Below are positions 12,029 through 25,270 of a stretch of DNA of 64,000 nt, in pieces; within the stretch, counting starts at the first letter, position 1, and each line of letters begins with the position of its first letter. The stretch spans positions 15,487,001 to 15,551,000 of the forward strand of contig NC_135364.1 in assembly GCF_051622035.1 (NCBI RefSeq), in the 5' to 3' direction. The notes under the pieces are model-generated. The model did not search any database and was not told where the DNA came from. It saw only the letters and a program-made list of their open reading frames with translations. The stretch is from Arctopsyche grandis. Lineage: Eukaryota > Arthropoda > Insecta > Trichoptera > Hydropsychidae. A program made the translations under genes and the position numbers.

Positions 12029-14935
12029 CAGTGGCGTGCGGTGACTTTTCAAACAAGGGATGCTGTCTCTTGTTTGAAAAAAAAAACCGACCAATTTATT
12101 TTTTTAAATTTTATTTTATTCTTCGTTCCTTTTTACAAAATTCATCGATAACCGCATCATAGAATTTTTTATTATTTTTTAAATTTGACATTATTTTCTT
12201 TTCGATTGCAATTTTAGTAAGACCAGAGAGTCTTTCTTCACTTTGACTACTTCTGGTGAACGTTTTAATTCTTTTCATAGTCGAAAATGATCGTTCAGCC
12301 GATGCGCTCGTGGAAGGTATCGTACAAATTAATTGTATTAAACTAAATACTTGTTCCAAAACTTCTATTAGATCATCTTTCACAATTAATTCCTTTACGT
12401 CATTTATAGATTTCAAATGAAAATCTTGCGTTGAGTACATGTAAATTAATTCGCTTTTTAATTTCATCAAATCAAATTATTTTCCATAAGTTAGGTGGAG
12501 TGATTTAAATAGGATATCTGGAAAATTATTTTCATATTCTTTAAATTTTTTGACGTTAAAAAAAATTAAAAGAAATTTTAAATTTTCGATATCTCGAAAT
12601 CGATTGGTTGTATTTACTGAAAGAGTTTCTAAAATTTCAGAATAGTGAAGTTTATACGTTGTTTTCACATCTTCTTCACATTCAGCATATTTTCTTTTTC
12701 TATTAAAATTTTTAGTTATTACTTTGTTCCACAATGAATCAAAATCGTCTTTTTTGTTATCTAAATATTTTACAAATTTTTTAATTTCACTTACGCAATA
12801 CGATATGTCAAAGGTTTTTTTTTGTAAAATTTCAAATAAAAAATCTGCCGAATTAAATATTGCAGAAAATAAATGCAAATTGAAATTGAATTCAAACTCT
12901 TTTAAATAACGATGAAGGACTTCAGCATTTATGACAGCATCAGTATCCCATTCGTCTTCATCATTAATTATTTGATTAAATATTTCCATTAATTCTGTTT
13001 GATATTCTAATACCATATTTAAAATTTTGCTATTGTAGTTCCATCGTGTAGGGGCAGCAGTGGGAAATCGTTTTTTTATTTGACAATCGAGAAGGGAAAT
13101 TCTTCTTGAAGACTTACAAAAAAAAGTTGAAAATGACAACATACGGCTGAAAAAACGTTTGCATCCGGATATATGGTTAACAGATTGCGACAAAACTAAA
13201 TTCAATCTCTGAGCGTAACAATGGACAAATAAAGAATTAGGACAAATATCTCGAATTTTTCGTTGCACTCCATTATGCTCCCCGGACATTACAGCCGCTC
13301 CATCATACGTTTGTGCAATTAATTTGTCCAAACAACCAAATTCTTCCAAGGTCTCACGTATGTGCTGAAAAAGAGAATTAGCTGTTCTATTGGGACTAAC
13401 ATCGACAAATCCAACTAATCTCTCCTGAATTTCATTGTTTTCATCTACATATCTAAAAATAGTAGATAGCTGAGCTTTGCGACTGATATCTGTAGATTCG
13501 TCCACAATTATGGAAACAAATTTTGATGCACGTATTTCAGTTTTAATCTCATCTAGCAAGACTTTTGATATTGCGGATACCAAGTCATTTTGTATATGGT
13601 TCGATAATCCAGTAAACACCGTAGAGTTATCTAAATGAGTTTTCAATTTTATGTCTGATTCACTCAACAGATACAGCAATTCAATATAATTCCCTCTATT
13701 TTACGATTCCTGGTGTTCAAAATGTCCTCGTAAAGGTTGTTCTTGTTTTGCTAAAAAACAGATCGCGCTTATTAATTTCGACAAAATGTATCTATTTGCA
13801 GTAACTTCTTTGTTGTGCATTTCAATATTTGCTTTAAATTGAGCACTTAAAAAATTTTCTATACGAGGTCCCTTTCCAAATTTTTTAAATTGAGCAGCAG
13901 AACATATGTGAGCTTGAGAACATTCATGTCTCTTGCGCGATTTACTTAAATTGTTTAGGTCAGAAAATCCAAATTTACTCCAGACATTCACTTCTTGAGA
14001 AAATAAAATACATGGCCAACAGAATAATTTCGTTAAGTGAGCACATCCACAAATCCATGAAATTTTTTCGTATGTTTCTGTGTTAAAATACCTTTTAAAT
14101 GTTTTTGTTTTAGACTGAATATTTAATATTGGTGTGGGTTTGGGGCTCTTAACAATAATCTCCTTTTCATTAAATGGGAGAGAAGCAAATCTTCTTTTCA
14201 GCACATTTTCAATTAAACAATTGCAATTATTATTGATCTCGACGACAAGTCCACTCTCATTGTTATTTTCGATATCCATATTAAAGGCAATAATGAAAAC
14301 TCGTAAGTAGTGGAACAGTAAACTAAAAATAAAGTTAGACGAAACTAATTAAAATGAAAACTTAATTCAAAAGTAAAAAATAACCAACTTACAGTATAAA
14401 TGATTAACTTCGTCTAAAGAAATGAATCGGCTAGCTTTTTGATAAATAACTTGGGGCGTAGCGTGCGGAAATATCGATCAACAGCGGCTTCCAAGTGAAA
14501 CTCAATAGATAAGCAAACAGAGAAACCGAATCCACCGTAGAGGTTAAACAAGTGTCAACGCGTCCGCGCGAATAAGACAGCCTCATAGTGCGCATGCGCA
14601 AATGGGATCGGTATCGACTCCGAATCCATGACGCGGGCGCACTTCAGTCAGCGTCTACTCGCCAGCGTCACTCGCCTGTGGCCGGCCGGCCGCCCGCCCG
14701 CCTATGCGAATCCTTAATAAAAATTATCAAAAGATCCTATATAATGCATCATGTAACAAAAAACACGTGATATGTGAAATATATATGTATATATACTCAT
14801 AAACTACATCATAATCACGTACATCACTAAGAATACATCGAAGCGAAATTCAAATATTTATTAAAAATACTCTTGGCTTTTTAAAGTTATAGGGGATGCG
14901 CCGCATCCACCGCATCCATGGACCGCACGCCACTG
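12029..14935 (-). mobile_element. Complete hAT-superfamily DNA transposon, 2907 bp
   Basis: It is bounded by exact 14-bp terminal inverted repeats, CAGTGGCGTGCGGT at 12029-12042 and its complement at 14922-14935. It is flanked by a perfect 8-bp target duplication, GTATGTAC. Both traits are diagnostic of hAT elements. The transposase frame lies on the minus strand (14279 to 12111) and carries two in-frame stops, so the copy is not autonomous. The 656 bp upstream of the transposase start is CpG-rich around 14450-14700 and probably holds its promoter. Intact ends mean it could still be mobilised in trans. Confidence 0.95.
12111..14279 (-). pseudogene. hAT transposase (ZMYM1-like clade), interrupted by two in-frame stops
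   Basis: One continuous minus-strand frame of 723 codons starts at ATG 14279. It reads through a TAA at 13701-13703 (codon 193) and a TAA at 12477-12479 (codon 601), with no frameshift. In order it shows a TTF-type zinc finger (about residues 74-105, CGC...FCWPC), a DUF4371-like region and RNase H-fold acidic residues (VDESTD near 257, YDGAAVMSG near 324). The C-terminal hAT dimerisation motif (SASAERSFSTMKR) lies near 658. The family cuts and pastes the element. Because only nonsense changes separate the three open parts, decay is young. No full-length protein can be made without readthrough. Confidence 0.93.
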
Positions 14936-14943
14936 GTATGTAC
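14936..14943. repeat. 8-bp target-site duplication of hAT element, right
   Basis: GTATGTAC, identical to 12021-12028, directly follows the right terminal repeat. Confidence 0.9.
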
Positions 14944-14956
14944 ATATGTACGTACT

Positions 14957-15867
<911 letters not shown>

Positions 15868-17133
15868 CGTGAATTATTTTTGACAAGAAAGTTGCAACTG
15901 TATTCTTATATAATTCGTTATATTTTATTCAAATATGGTAGATTATATTTAGTATACAAAATCAAGCAACGCATTTATTAAAGCGGCACACCTGACCTAC
16001 ATCACCACTGAATGATCTGATCAAAATCAAATCGTAAAATCTAACCCAAGTTTCTATTGAAGAAATGGAGATTGAAGCAACGAATAGGATATTTTATTGG
16101 TACCCCAACTTAAGCGCGCGGTAAAAAACCACGCCGGCGTAAGAGCGCGGCGTCAAAACCGCACGAGACATAGCAGCGCGAGACAAAACCGCAACAGCAA
16201 CAGCAACAGCAAAACAGCAACAAAAGAGTGCGCCGACAAAAACGTGCAAAAGATAAGAATGCGGCGATAAAAGCGCGCCACGAATGTATGTATGAAAAAA
16301 TCAAACATCAACAGTAATGATGCGTTTTGAAATTTTAGTCGTAGAATTCAGGTTATTTCTTATTATGAAAAATAAACCATATTACAGTTTTAATATGAGT
16401 TTAAAATAACTATTGTCATTTTTTTGACATTCAGTAAATCGTGTATGTTAAATACCGACCATTGCTCTATCCAGGGCCATCTTTTCATCAGCGATCAAGA
16501 CTCTTTCAAAATCAAATAACGATCATCGTTTTATTTTTCATAATTATAAATAAATCAAATTTTAAATAGCGTCATTAATATTGATATTTTGATTTTTTCA
16601 TATGTTCATGGCGCGCTTTTGTCACCGCACCCGTTTTCCTCGCGTGGTTTTATTCGGCACGCTCTTTTATCGCTTCGCTGTTTTTTACCGCGCGCTTACA
16701 TTGTGGTACCAATAAAATATCCTACCCGATGTTTTAATCAAATCCCCTCTTCTTAAATAGGATCTGAGTTTAGATTTTGGCCAGGTGTGCTGCTTTAATA
16801 AATGTTTTGCTTGATTTTATAAATAAAATATAATTTACCATATTATATAAAATATTAAATCTAATATATAATTTCGAAAAAGACTTTATATGTAAGTATA
16901 TATGTATATATCTTTGATTGGGAATTTCGTTAACAAATCAAAATTTCTATGACGACGAGTCGATTTTTTTTTTCGATTCAAATAAATTTAATAAAAAAAC
17001 AAATAAATATTTACTATTAGATTCGCCATGTTAACGCTGTTTATATTACAAATACTGAGCGAAGCCGGGTAAAACAACTAGTATTGTATAAAAATACAGT
17101 TGCAACGTTCCTCTGTCAAAAATAATTCACATT
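15868..17133. mobile_element. Large foldback element with a Helitron inserted in its right arm
   Basis: An imperfect palindrome about 1.27 kb long. The outer arms share GTGAATTATTTTTGACA and GTTGCAACTGTAT. The middle parts share AAAATCAAGCAA and CATTTATTAAAGC. The inner parts share TAGGATATTTTATTGGTACC and TAAGCGCGCGGTAAAAAAC. The core at about 16120-16280 is rich in GCGC/AAAAC units and a CAACAG run. The right arm is interrupted by Helitron H3 (16860-17081). No coding capacity is seen. Confidence 0.8.
16860..17081 (+). mobile_element. Helitron-like element H3, 222 bp, intact ends
   Basis: It begins A|TCTAATATATAATTTCG and ends GCCGGGTAAAACAACTAG|T, so it has Helitron-type TC and CTAG ends and sits between A and T. 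It interrupts the right arm of the surrounding foldback, which shows it inserted later. Confidence 0.85.
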
Positions 17134-18354
17134 ATCTTTGCGCGGCTTTGACGCCGCGTTTATATGTCGACGCGGTATTGATTATTTTATATTGAAATGA
17201 ATTGAATTAAGTTTTTTGTAATAAAAATGCTTTAAGGGAAATAACATAATAATAGCTCATGAATTTTATATTTTATTTCAACAGTCTTTAGTCTCTGAAA
17301 AAGTGTTATATCATATCTGAAGAGCGGATTTAGGTTAAGTTACGCAGCGTATGCGTAATGAGCGTCCTTTTTTCTCGAAAGTACAAATCTTCTCGTGTTT
17401 TTACGCCACATTTTGTGACGCAATAGGACACGACCGAGACGCAGAAATATGAAAAATAAAAATTGAAACCATTTTTATGGTGTCTTCGCAGACGGAGAAC
17501 GCTTAAGTTGCCATTACGAGACATAAAAATTGCTTACGTGCTTCGAGTGTCATCCACAAGCATTTTTCCTCCTTGTCTTTCAAAAATGAAAATGTTTTTA
17601 CATGCAATTTTTCGTTTTGCAAATCGTTCCAAGCATTTTTTCCGATACATATTCATGTGTATAAAACGATAGTAGAGTAGCCACCATGTCGACAAGGACT
17701 GAAGTGTAAGGACGAGGCTTATCACGCTCTACTGGTGTCCTACCCAACCTGAAAGTGGAAAGCCAGATAATGGAAGGACCCTTCGTACCCTCGCCTTCTA
17801 ATATTTCAACTAGACCTACATTCCAAAGACGAGGCAAACCTTATCTGTCTAATCAATACGACAAATTTTCCCTGAACCACTGCTACCCATCAAAAGTATA
17901 TAATATTTAGTGTGTATGTTGTTTACCTACTCATTCGCTTTCCAAATATACATATGTATGTTACATATATACATACAGTATAACAATTGTTGGGGTAGAT
18001 TATCTAGCAGTTTTGAGGTCAACTGTTTATATGTATGTATAACAGTTTTAATCGACCTCAAAACTTTTCCGCAAACTAGTCCTATGTGACCATTTTCCAT
18101 TTTATCAAATGCTGTTTGCATTGTACACATATTATTACCTTACGTATGATACGTGCCAAAATTTCATACATAAGTGCTGGATAAAAGCGTAAAAGTGTAC
18201 TCTAGTGTTTATCTAATTCCTTTATGGCCTCATACATGTAAATAATGGCTTTGAACATTCAATATTCTGTTTAGATAAAAGACGAACGCTTTTAAATATT
18301 GCGGCTTATTGCAAAGTGCATGAATATTAAACTATACAATATATACGTACATAT
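17134..18354. other. Non-coding stretch, nothing recognised
   Basis: No exon, RNA gene or repeat is identified with confidence. Short open frames on both strands at 17.33-17.84 kb overlap each other and match no family known to me. Confidence 0.45.
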
Positions 18355-18760
18355 TTTTTGATTTTTAAATGTTTTTTATTATTACTAAATTATGTTCACA
18401 ATACATCTTATCTCTATTTTAATTGCTACTGATCTACTGATCATTTTCTATTTTACAATTTTAATTTAATTTTGTTAGTAATCATAGTAGTATATTATTC
18501 TATTGTTAATGCACAGCATAATAAGAAAAATAGCTCAAAAACCTATTTACAATTCTTAAAAATGCTCATAATACATCTAATACATAATATTAATTAAAGA
18601 CTTTCTAAAGTCGATAACCTAAAGCAGATTGTGTTTAGATAATCTGTGTTTATTCCTGAAGGGTACAGACATTTTGTTGTAATCACCGAGACTTCACAAG
18701 TGTGTTTGTATGGTTATTAGTGATGGTGTCATAGAATCTACTGGTTAGTTTGTTATTAAT
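18355..18760 (+). repeat. Interspersed repeat R1, copy 2
   Basis: About 400 bp similar to 24184-24570. Shared landmarks are ACCTATTTACAATTCTTA, CATAATACATCTAATACAT, GTTGTAATCACCGAGACT and GAATCTACTGGTTAGTTTG. It has no terminal inverted repeat or open frame. It may be the tail of a larger transposon or a satellite-like unit. Confidence 0.7.
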
Positions 18761-21338
18761 GTCTGTAACAAATGGAATATTATTTATGGCATGCAGTTTT
18801 TTTTAAGTTTGTATGTATGGGTGTATTATAAATTATTTTTAAGGATACGTACATATGAATGTGCACCAATAATCCAAATGTGAGCTATTGCTATATAGTG
18901 ATGTTTATTTACGTCAAATTTGCTAATAATTGAATGTCGTTATTCACGCGAATGTGCTTTGTGTACGTAATGACTACTTTGTTCTATACCCATGTCCATT
19001 TGACGGATCTGTCATAAACATTTACATTCAAAATTAGCTCACGTTCAACCTTAAACACGCGGTAATCCAATTCATCCCGCACGTTTTTGTAGACACCCTT
19101 ATCGAAAATATTCAAAAACTCACGAAAAATATAGATTTTGTGAATAGATGTCGTTGAAAAGAAACCAAAATTAATTTTAGCTTCATTTAAAGTGTAGTGA
19201 CGTGGTCGAGCGCGTGGCGATTTCGACCTAGCTCAAGCGCCCATCGTTGGGCGCACGGCTATGAACTGGTTGTCTAGATACATATGTAAATTTTATTTTA
19301 ATTTCAAAAAAATATATATACGTATACGAATGTATAGCAATTTTGAGCCGCACTACACCGGTGCTGTCTAAGTGTAATTCAGTTCAAAGTGTAATACAAG
19401 GTCTCAAGAATTCGCAAGAAACATGCAGAATGTGTTGTTGAAGCAACTTAAATTTGATATTATATAAATATATTAAACTCAAGTTATTGTACATTCGTTC
19501 ATATATATGTATGTATATTGAGGATAAACCGGTTAGAATAACAACAAACAAAGCGATTCAAATTAAAGTCACATGCGACCAGCTGACGGGAATCTCCATA
19601 TCCTTGCAAGAAATACCTGAAACTGTCTCTCTAAATTGAAATACAATAATGTTCCATTGCGTATATTCTATGTATGTTTTCAAAATGTTTCCCAACATTT
19701 CATTCACCCGCTATTTATATTGATTCAAACATAAGAATAAAAGTATTTGATGAAAATTTGTTATTTGTATGCTTTTTGGTTTACATACGTTATATTATTT
19801 TTAAAAATCTAATAATTTTAATCCCATCGTAAGCTGTTTTAACCTCGTAAATTTTCCGAACATTTTCTCAATTTTAAAGATTTTCCTTCGCAGCATCGAC
19901 GTAAATATATTTTTTGTAATCTTCTATCTAAGTAAATCACCTTGGTACAAAGTGAAATTTATAATGAAAAACAGATATTTCTAAAATTGTTTTGACGTAG
20001 AATCAATATTTTTTTTCGCTAACTTCGCAAAAAATATGTTTTACAAGGGCAACCGAATGACTAACACCCCGTTGAGACGTTGTTGAGTGACGGTCATAAT
20101 AACGAGCGTATTAAAAATATTGATTTATCAAGGAATTCATTAATCTCGGACTATTTTCAATGATTAATTAATGCTAATTTTATTCAATCTCGAAAAGGTG
20201 AATATGAATTGTTGAATATACGATCGAATTGAATTCTATAATGACTTTCGTGCGCGATCAATGACCCAAAATGGAGGGAGGGTGGGAAATTCATAATTTT
20301 CCACAATGAAAACATAATTTGAAAAAAAAATAATGAGACTTTTATTTCACCAGCCGTCGCTAAATTATTTGACCATTTCATTAAAACTCTCCCTCCGATA
20401 CTGTATACATAATATAAATCGCGCTTTATTACTTATACATATATTCAATTAAATTTCGAGCCGAATTCGAGATGAGCAACGAAAGCTTTTATCAACGCTC
20501 GAATTGAATTTGATCTTATTAAAATTTCAATCTTCTCATTCAACAATGGATTAATTATACTACATCAAATATTAATTATAGTATTTGAGTTACGGTAACA
20601 CTTCTATATCAAAATATACTGTCAATTTTATATATAATGTGCAAAATATGCAACACAATCTAACCAAAATGTGAAGCACCGAAAAACTATTTACTACTTA
20701 CATATTAGTGTTTTACTTACATAGTTTCAGTTAGTATTTTTATCGGTTTTTACAATAGAATCAAATTTTACAAACCAAACAAATTGTAAATACCAGAAAC
20801 CACTTGCTTCAAAAGAAAAGTCAACGTTTTCTGAATTTGTAAAAAAAAGCCTTTAGAATTCGTCAATTAATTACATAATCCCAAATTAAATATTTTCTTT
20901 CAACAATTATTCAAAATGTTCACGCTAAATAGATCACATTCAAAGTTTTGCATTCTAAGAATTTGTTAAAACACTTCGCACCTGAAAGTAACAATTTTCA
21001 CACGGCTTAATGAACTGGAAAGCCTTTCTATCGACCATTATTTTTTTAATTAAACTTTAAGGTTTTCAAACTTCTCTCAATAACTATATGTGAGATTTCC
21101 CAAATATGGATTTAATATGAGGTTTATAATAATAAAATTCATAAAGAGAATAAATTATCTAGTTTGATATAACATACATACCTACATATTTACACACAAT
21201 TCGAAGAATTGTGATATTAAGAAATCGTAGATATACTAAAAAATCTATTATACATATACATATGTATTTCTTGTGGGATATTGTATTATTTCTATGGAAA
21301 ATTATTTTGTTTAAAAGATATAGTGTGAAAAAAACTAT
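18761..21338. other. Non-coding stretch, nothing recognised
   Basis: AT-rich with scattered TACATA simple sequence. A short GC-rich patch at 19195-19270 contains CGCCCATCGTTGGGCG, a small perfect hairpin. No exon is supported. Confidence 0.45.
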
Positions 21339-21552
21339 TAAAGGTCTGTTCATACCTATCCAGTACGACCCGAATCCTGCAAGTACAGACAGTATTCTTT
21401 AGTACATTCTATATGGACGCGCATGAATGCGTAAATGCGCATGCGCGAATGGAGTATGAAATCGTCCATATAATGTACCAAAGAATACTATCCGCACTTG
21501 CAGGACACCTGCAGGATACGAGTCGTGCTGGATAGGTATGAACAGACCTTAA
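21339..21552. mobile_element. Harbinger-type MITE, 208 bp (21342-21549) with TAA target duplication
   Basis: Perfect outer terminal repeats (AGGTCTGTTCATACCTA against its complement) enclose 21342-21549. They are flanked by TAA at 21339-21341 and 21550-21552, the 3-bp TWA duplication typical of PIF/Harbinger. Almost the whole element is palindromic. It shares its outer ends with the Harbinger derivative at 33195-33965, which carries a transposase fragment. Confidence 0.85.
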
Positions 21553-24183
21553 ATTGTGTCGTTTAAACAATTGAAATCTGACAAAACGAGTGGGTTTCGG
21601 AATGTCAAATATATGAGGCTACTCGCCACTAAACGTCATCGTCTCCAAAATTTTTGCATTCTTAAACACGATTATTTGTCACCATCAATCTATCGGAAAC
21701 GTTTTAAAATTCTATCGGTGACCAAACCGCGCAAAATGGCAAAGTTTTAAACCAATCGGAAGAATGTATTATGAATATTTTTAATATTATCGACTAGGCG
21801 TATGAACTTCGCATGTTGATACGGACAAGATTGTCCGTAAGGTCATTTTAGATAATAATAATAATAAAAAAACATATGCTGGGCAATATTTGGGCAGTTT
21901 TCTCTACGGCAGTTTTTCTGTGCGACAAATTTTCGAGCACAGGAGAACCGCGCGCGTGATTTTCGTAGCGGCGGTTATGCTGGTAGCGATTCACATTTGG
22001 GATGTAACCCGTTTACCAAAAAAAAATATATATACATACATATATGTAGTATGTTTATTTATGTATCGATATATAATATATATTGCTAGGTATGTAATGA
22101 TAATATGTACATCTAATATACACATGTTCTATAATGCTATATTTCGATAAATCAATACATGTCATTTCTCGTAAAATTTAACGGTGGTTATGGCCGTCAA
22201 ATAGCCTCTTTGTTACCGGAAATATGTCTTCCGGAACGTTCGGATAGACTCGACCGATTAAGAAGACGGAAATACGTTTTGCGACGTCGATGACCGATAG
22301 CTATCCAAATCAATACACTTCGCACGAAAATTGTACATTATTTATTTGATTTTTTCGTTTCATGTATACGATAATAAATACATATGTATGCAGTATTGTA
22401 CTACTGCGATAGCTCTCTCGATAAAGTATTGAATTAATGGCCAGAAATTCTGGTTATTTTTTTATTAAATTACTCTTGAACGTTCCTATGACTACTTGAA
22501 AAAACATTATTAAATATGCATTATTAAATTCAGTCTTGGTAACCAGATGCAAAAAACTTTTAGCAAGGTACATAATATTGACCGTAACTTTTTAAGTATC
22601 CATTTAATTTATTAAGTTATTTATTTTATTATATGTATTATATTTCATTTCTATGACATTTTTAAATTTGCTTACATAATTATATTACTATGACATCCTT
22701 GAATTAAAAGCCTCATATTTCTTACTATTAAGTACAGACCAAATTTTTTTTTTTTTATCAAATTGTGTTTATTTTTAGAAAAAAAAACTTTTTAATATAA
22801 CATTATTTTTTTACACCTAACACATACATATAAGGTGTAAGAGAAAAATACAGACACACAAATATACATTTTTTTCTAGATCATGAAAACGTGATCGGTT
22901 ATCGATTCTGAGTTCGAATCAGTCAAAAAAGTCGATAGATTCTTGGCATCCTTAAAACAACATCTCTGTTACAAGATCAAGTTATTCTAAATAAATAAAT
23001 CTTGAGTTCGAATTTTCGCATGATCACAAAACTTCATCTATTTTTACTACGTCAAAGTAAAAATTCGGATGTGACCAACCCATGACTTCATCTACGTATT
23101 TGAGGAATATAAGGTCACAAAACAAAATTCGATAATTATACATACAAACACGTTCTCACATACCGGTTATGAGATCATTTTCGATACAAATTGAGCGCAA
23201 ATGTGGTGTCTTTTGTCTTATACAAGACAAAAGTTCTACTTCCGGCTGTCGGATTTCGTTTGAAATTTTTTTATTACTTAAAATCACTATGAAATATAAT
23301 GAAAATAAAAATAATTTAAAAGGTCAAAATAAAATAATGAAATATTGTTTTAAAAATAAATACTACTTCCGGTTAAGATAAAGTAAAAATATGTATGTAC
23401 ACAAGTTTATTAAGTTTTTGTTATGATAAAAGAAAATATGTTGAAATTAGTCTATGTACACATGTATAAAAGGCTGTCATTAGATCGAAAAATTTCATTT
23501 GGAAGCACAATAGCCTCAATATATTATACATAAGTGTGCTATACATTCGGACCAAAGGCTTGGGAAATGCTGATTCAGAGAAATCTTCCATTTGGGAAAT
23601 CCCAACGTGACGTCGAACGTCTATCCTTTTGGATATTATTCTATTTTTATTTAAGCTTTTCCGGCGTAACGTGGAAATGTACGCTTTCTATTGTTCGGTA
23701 GGCGAGGAAAGCGCGGTGTATAATTTAGGTTAACATACATACATACATATGTTATATCGTGCCGAGAACACACGAACTATACCATTTTCATGCATATAAA
23801 TTACCGAACCGGTGGCAGCTTACCCCTTTTATGTGTCGTTTTTTTTGTGTATATTAAAAAAAAATTGTATATGCGGTGGAAAACAATCGGAAAGTTTTTA
23901 ACCCGTTGCCCTGCGGTTAAATTGGGCCAATTTATCTGATGTCACTAGGCGTGGGTCATTACTCACAGTTCGCTTGTCCAATTACTAGAAAAAGGCAGGT
24001 CTTGATCGTTAGCCGAAAGTGAATTTCTTTTGATGTACATACATACATACTGTGTATTGTACGTTTGCATATTTATTTTTGTGTCAATTTGTAACCGATA
24101 TATATGCTACCAATTTGTAACAATGAAAAGTGTATATTTCTGGTATTGTCCCTAAATGTAGAAATATAGATTCAATTTATATA
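21553..24183. other. Non-coding stretch with repeat R2, copy 2
   Basis: No exon is recognised. A CpG-bearing segment lies at 22185-22320. One copy of repeat R2 lies at about 22876-23040. Confidence 0.45.
22876..23040 (-). repeat. Interspersed repeat R2, copy 2
   Basis: Inverse-orientation match to 11540-11640 (GATTCTGAGTTCGAATCAGT, AAAACTTCATCTA). See copy 1. Confidence 0.6.
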
Positions 24184-24570
24184 TTTGATTTTTTGATTTT
24201 TAAATGCTTTTCATTATTACGAAATTATGTTCACAATACATCTTATATATATTTTAATAGCTACTGATCTACTATTTTACAATTTTAATTTAATTTTGTT
24301 AGTAATCATAGTATTATATTATTATAATGTTAATGTACAGCATAATAGGAAAAATAGCTCAAAAACCTATTTACAATTCTTATAAATGCTCATAATACAT
24401 CTAATACATAATATTAATTAAAGTCGATGACCTAAAGCAGAATGTGTTTAGGTAATCTGTGTTTATACCTGAAGGGTATAGACATTTTGTTGTAATCACC
24501 GAGACTCTTCACTAGTGTGTTAGTATGGTTATTAGTGATTCTGTCATAGAATCTACTGGTTAGTTTGTTA
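24184..24570 (+). repeat. Interspersed repeat R1, copy 3
   Basis: About 390 bp, closely similar to 18355-18760. It ends about 50 bp before the long inverted repeat at 24618. Confidence 0.7.
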
Positions 24571-24617
24571 GTTTTATATATGTGTTGTAATTTATATGGG
24601 TTGCCGTAGTTTTACAT

Positions 24618-25270
24618 AATTTATTTTTACAGAATGTTAAATTACAGAAAAAGGCGTGGTCAGGGGCGGAGTCATGGGTGGAGTCAACGAATCCCCCCTC
24701 ATACCCCCCATACCTCCCAGTTCGAAAATTAATTAATTAATTAATTTGAAAAATATTTTCCATTCTCCTAGGAGTACACGTACAGGAAGGAGATGGATAC
24801 GATACGATAAAAATACTACGTGTAGTATTTAAACCATATGTTGTAGTATTTAAACATGCGTAATATTGTCGAAATTCGTTGTGTATGTATCCGGATAGCA
24901 GAATGGTAAGAGAGCTAGCCACATGCGTGCGAAGAGTATATCCGAGTATATGTGTGCGATAGAGCGAGAGATGCACCTAAACCTGACCTGCGCACTACAA
25001 CCATATTTTACAATTTCGACAATATTACGCATGTTTAAATACTACAACATATGGTTTAAATACTACACGTAGTATTTTTATCGTATCGTATCCATCTCCT
25101 TCCTGTACGTGTACTCCTAGGAGAATGGAAAATATTTTTAATTAATTAATTAATTAATTTTCGAACTGGGGGGGTATTGGGGGGTATGACGGGGGATTCG
25201 TTGACTCCACCCATGACTCCACCCCTGACCACGCCTTTTTCTGTAATTTAACATTCTGTAAAAATAAATT
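24618..25270. mobile_element. Long hairpin element: about 255-bp arms, 133-bp loop
   Basis: The left arm (24618-24876) and right arm (25010-25270) are inverted copies with only a few differences. Both start AATTTATTTTTACAGAATG. The loop holds TAGCAGAATGG, which fits a polymerase III A box, but no convincing B box follows. No coding capacity and no clear target duplication were found. A transcript across it would fold into a long, nearly perfect double strand. Confidence 0.88.

Noticed and set aside
16085-16724. TA-flanked mariner-type MITE within the large palindrome
   Set aside because: Homology between the arms continues well outside the TA, so the TA is inside a larger inverted repeat, not a target duplication.
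19454-19639. Open frame with VRITTNKAIQIKVTCDQL
   Set aside because: No splice context, no family resemblance, and half of it is TACATA simple sequence.
21339-21552. piggyBac-type TTAA duplication for this MITE and the one at 33195
   Set aside because: TTAA needs unequal ends in the two copies. A 3-bp TWA duplication gives perfect ends in both and agrees with the HARBI1-like fragment.
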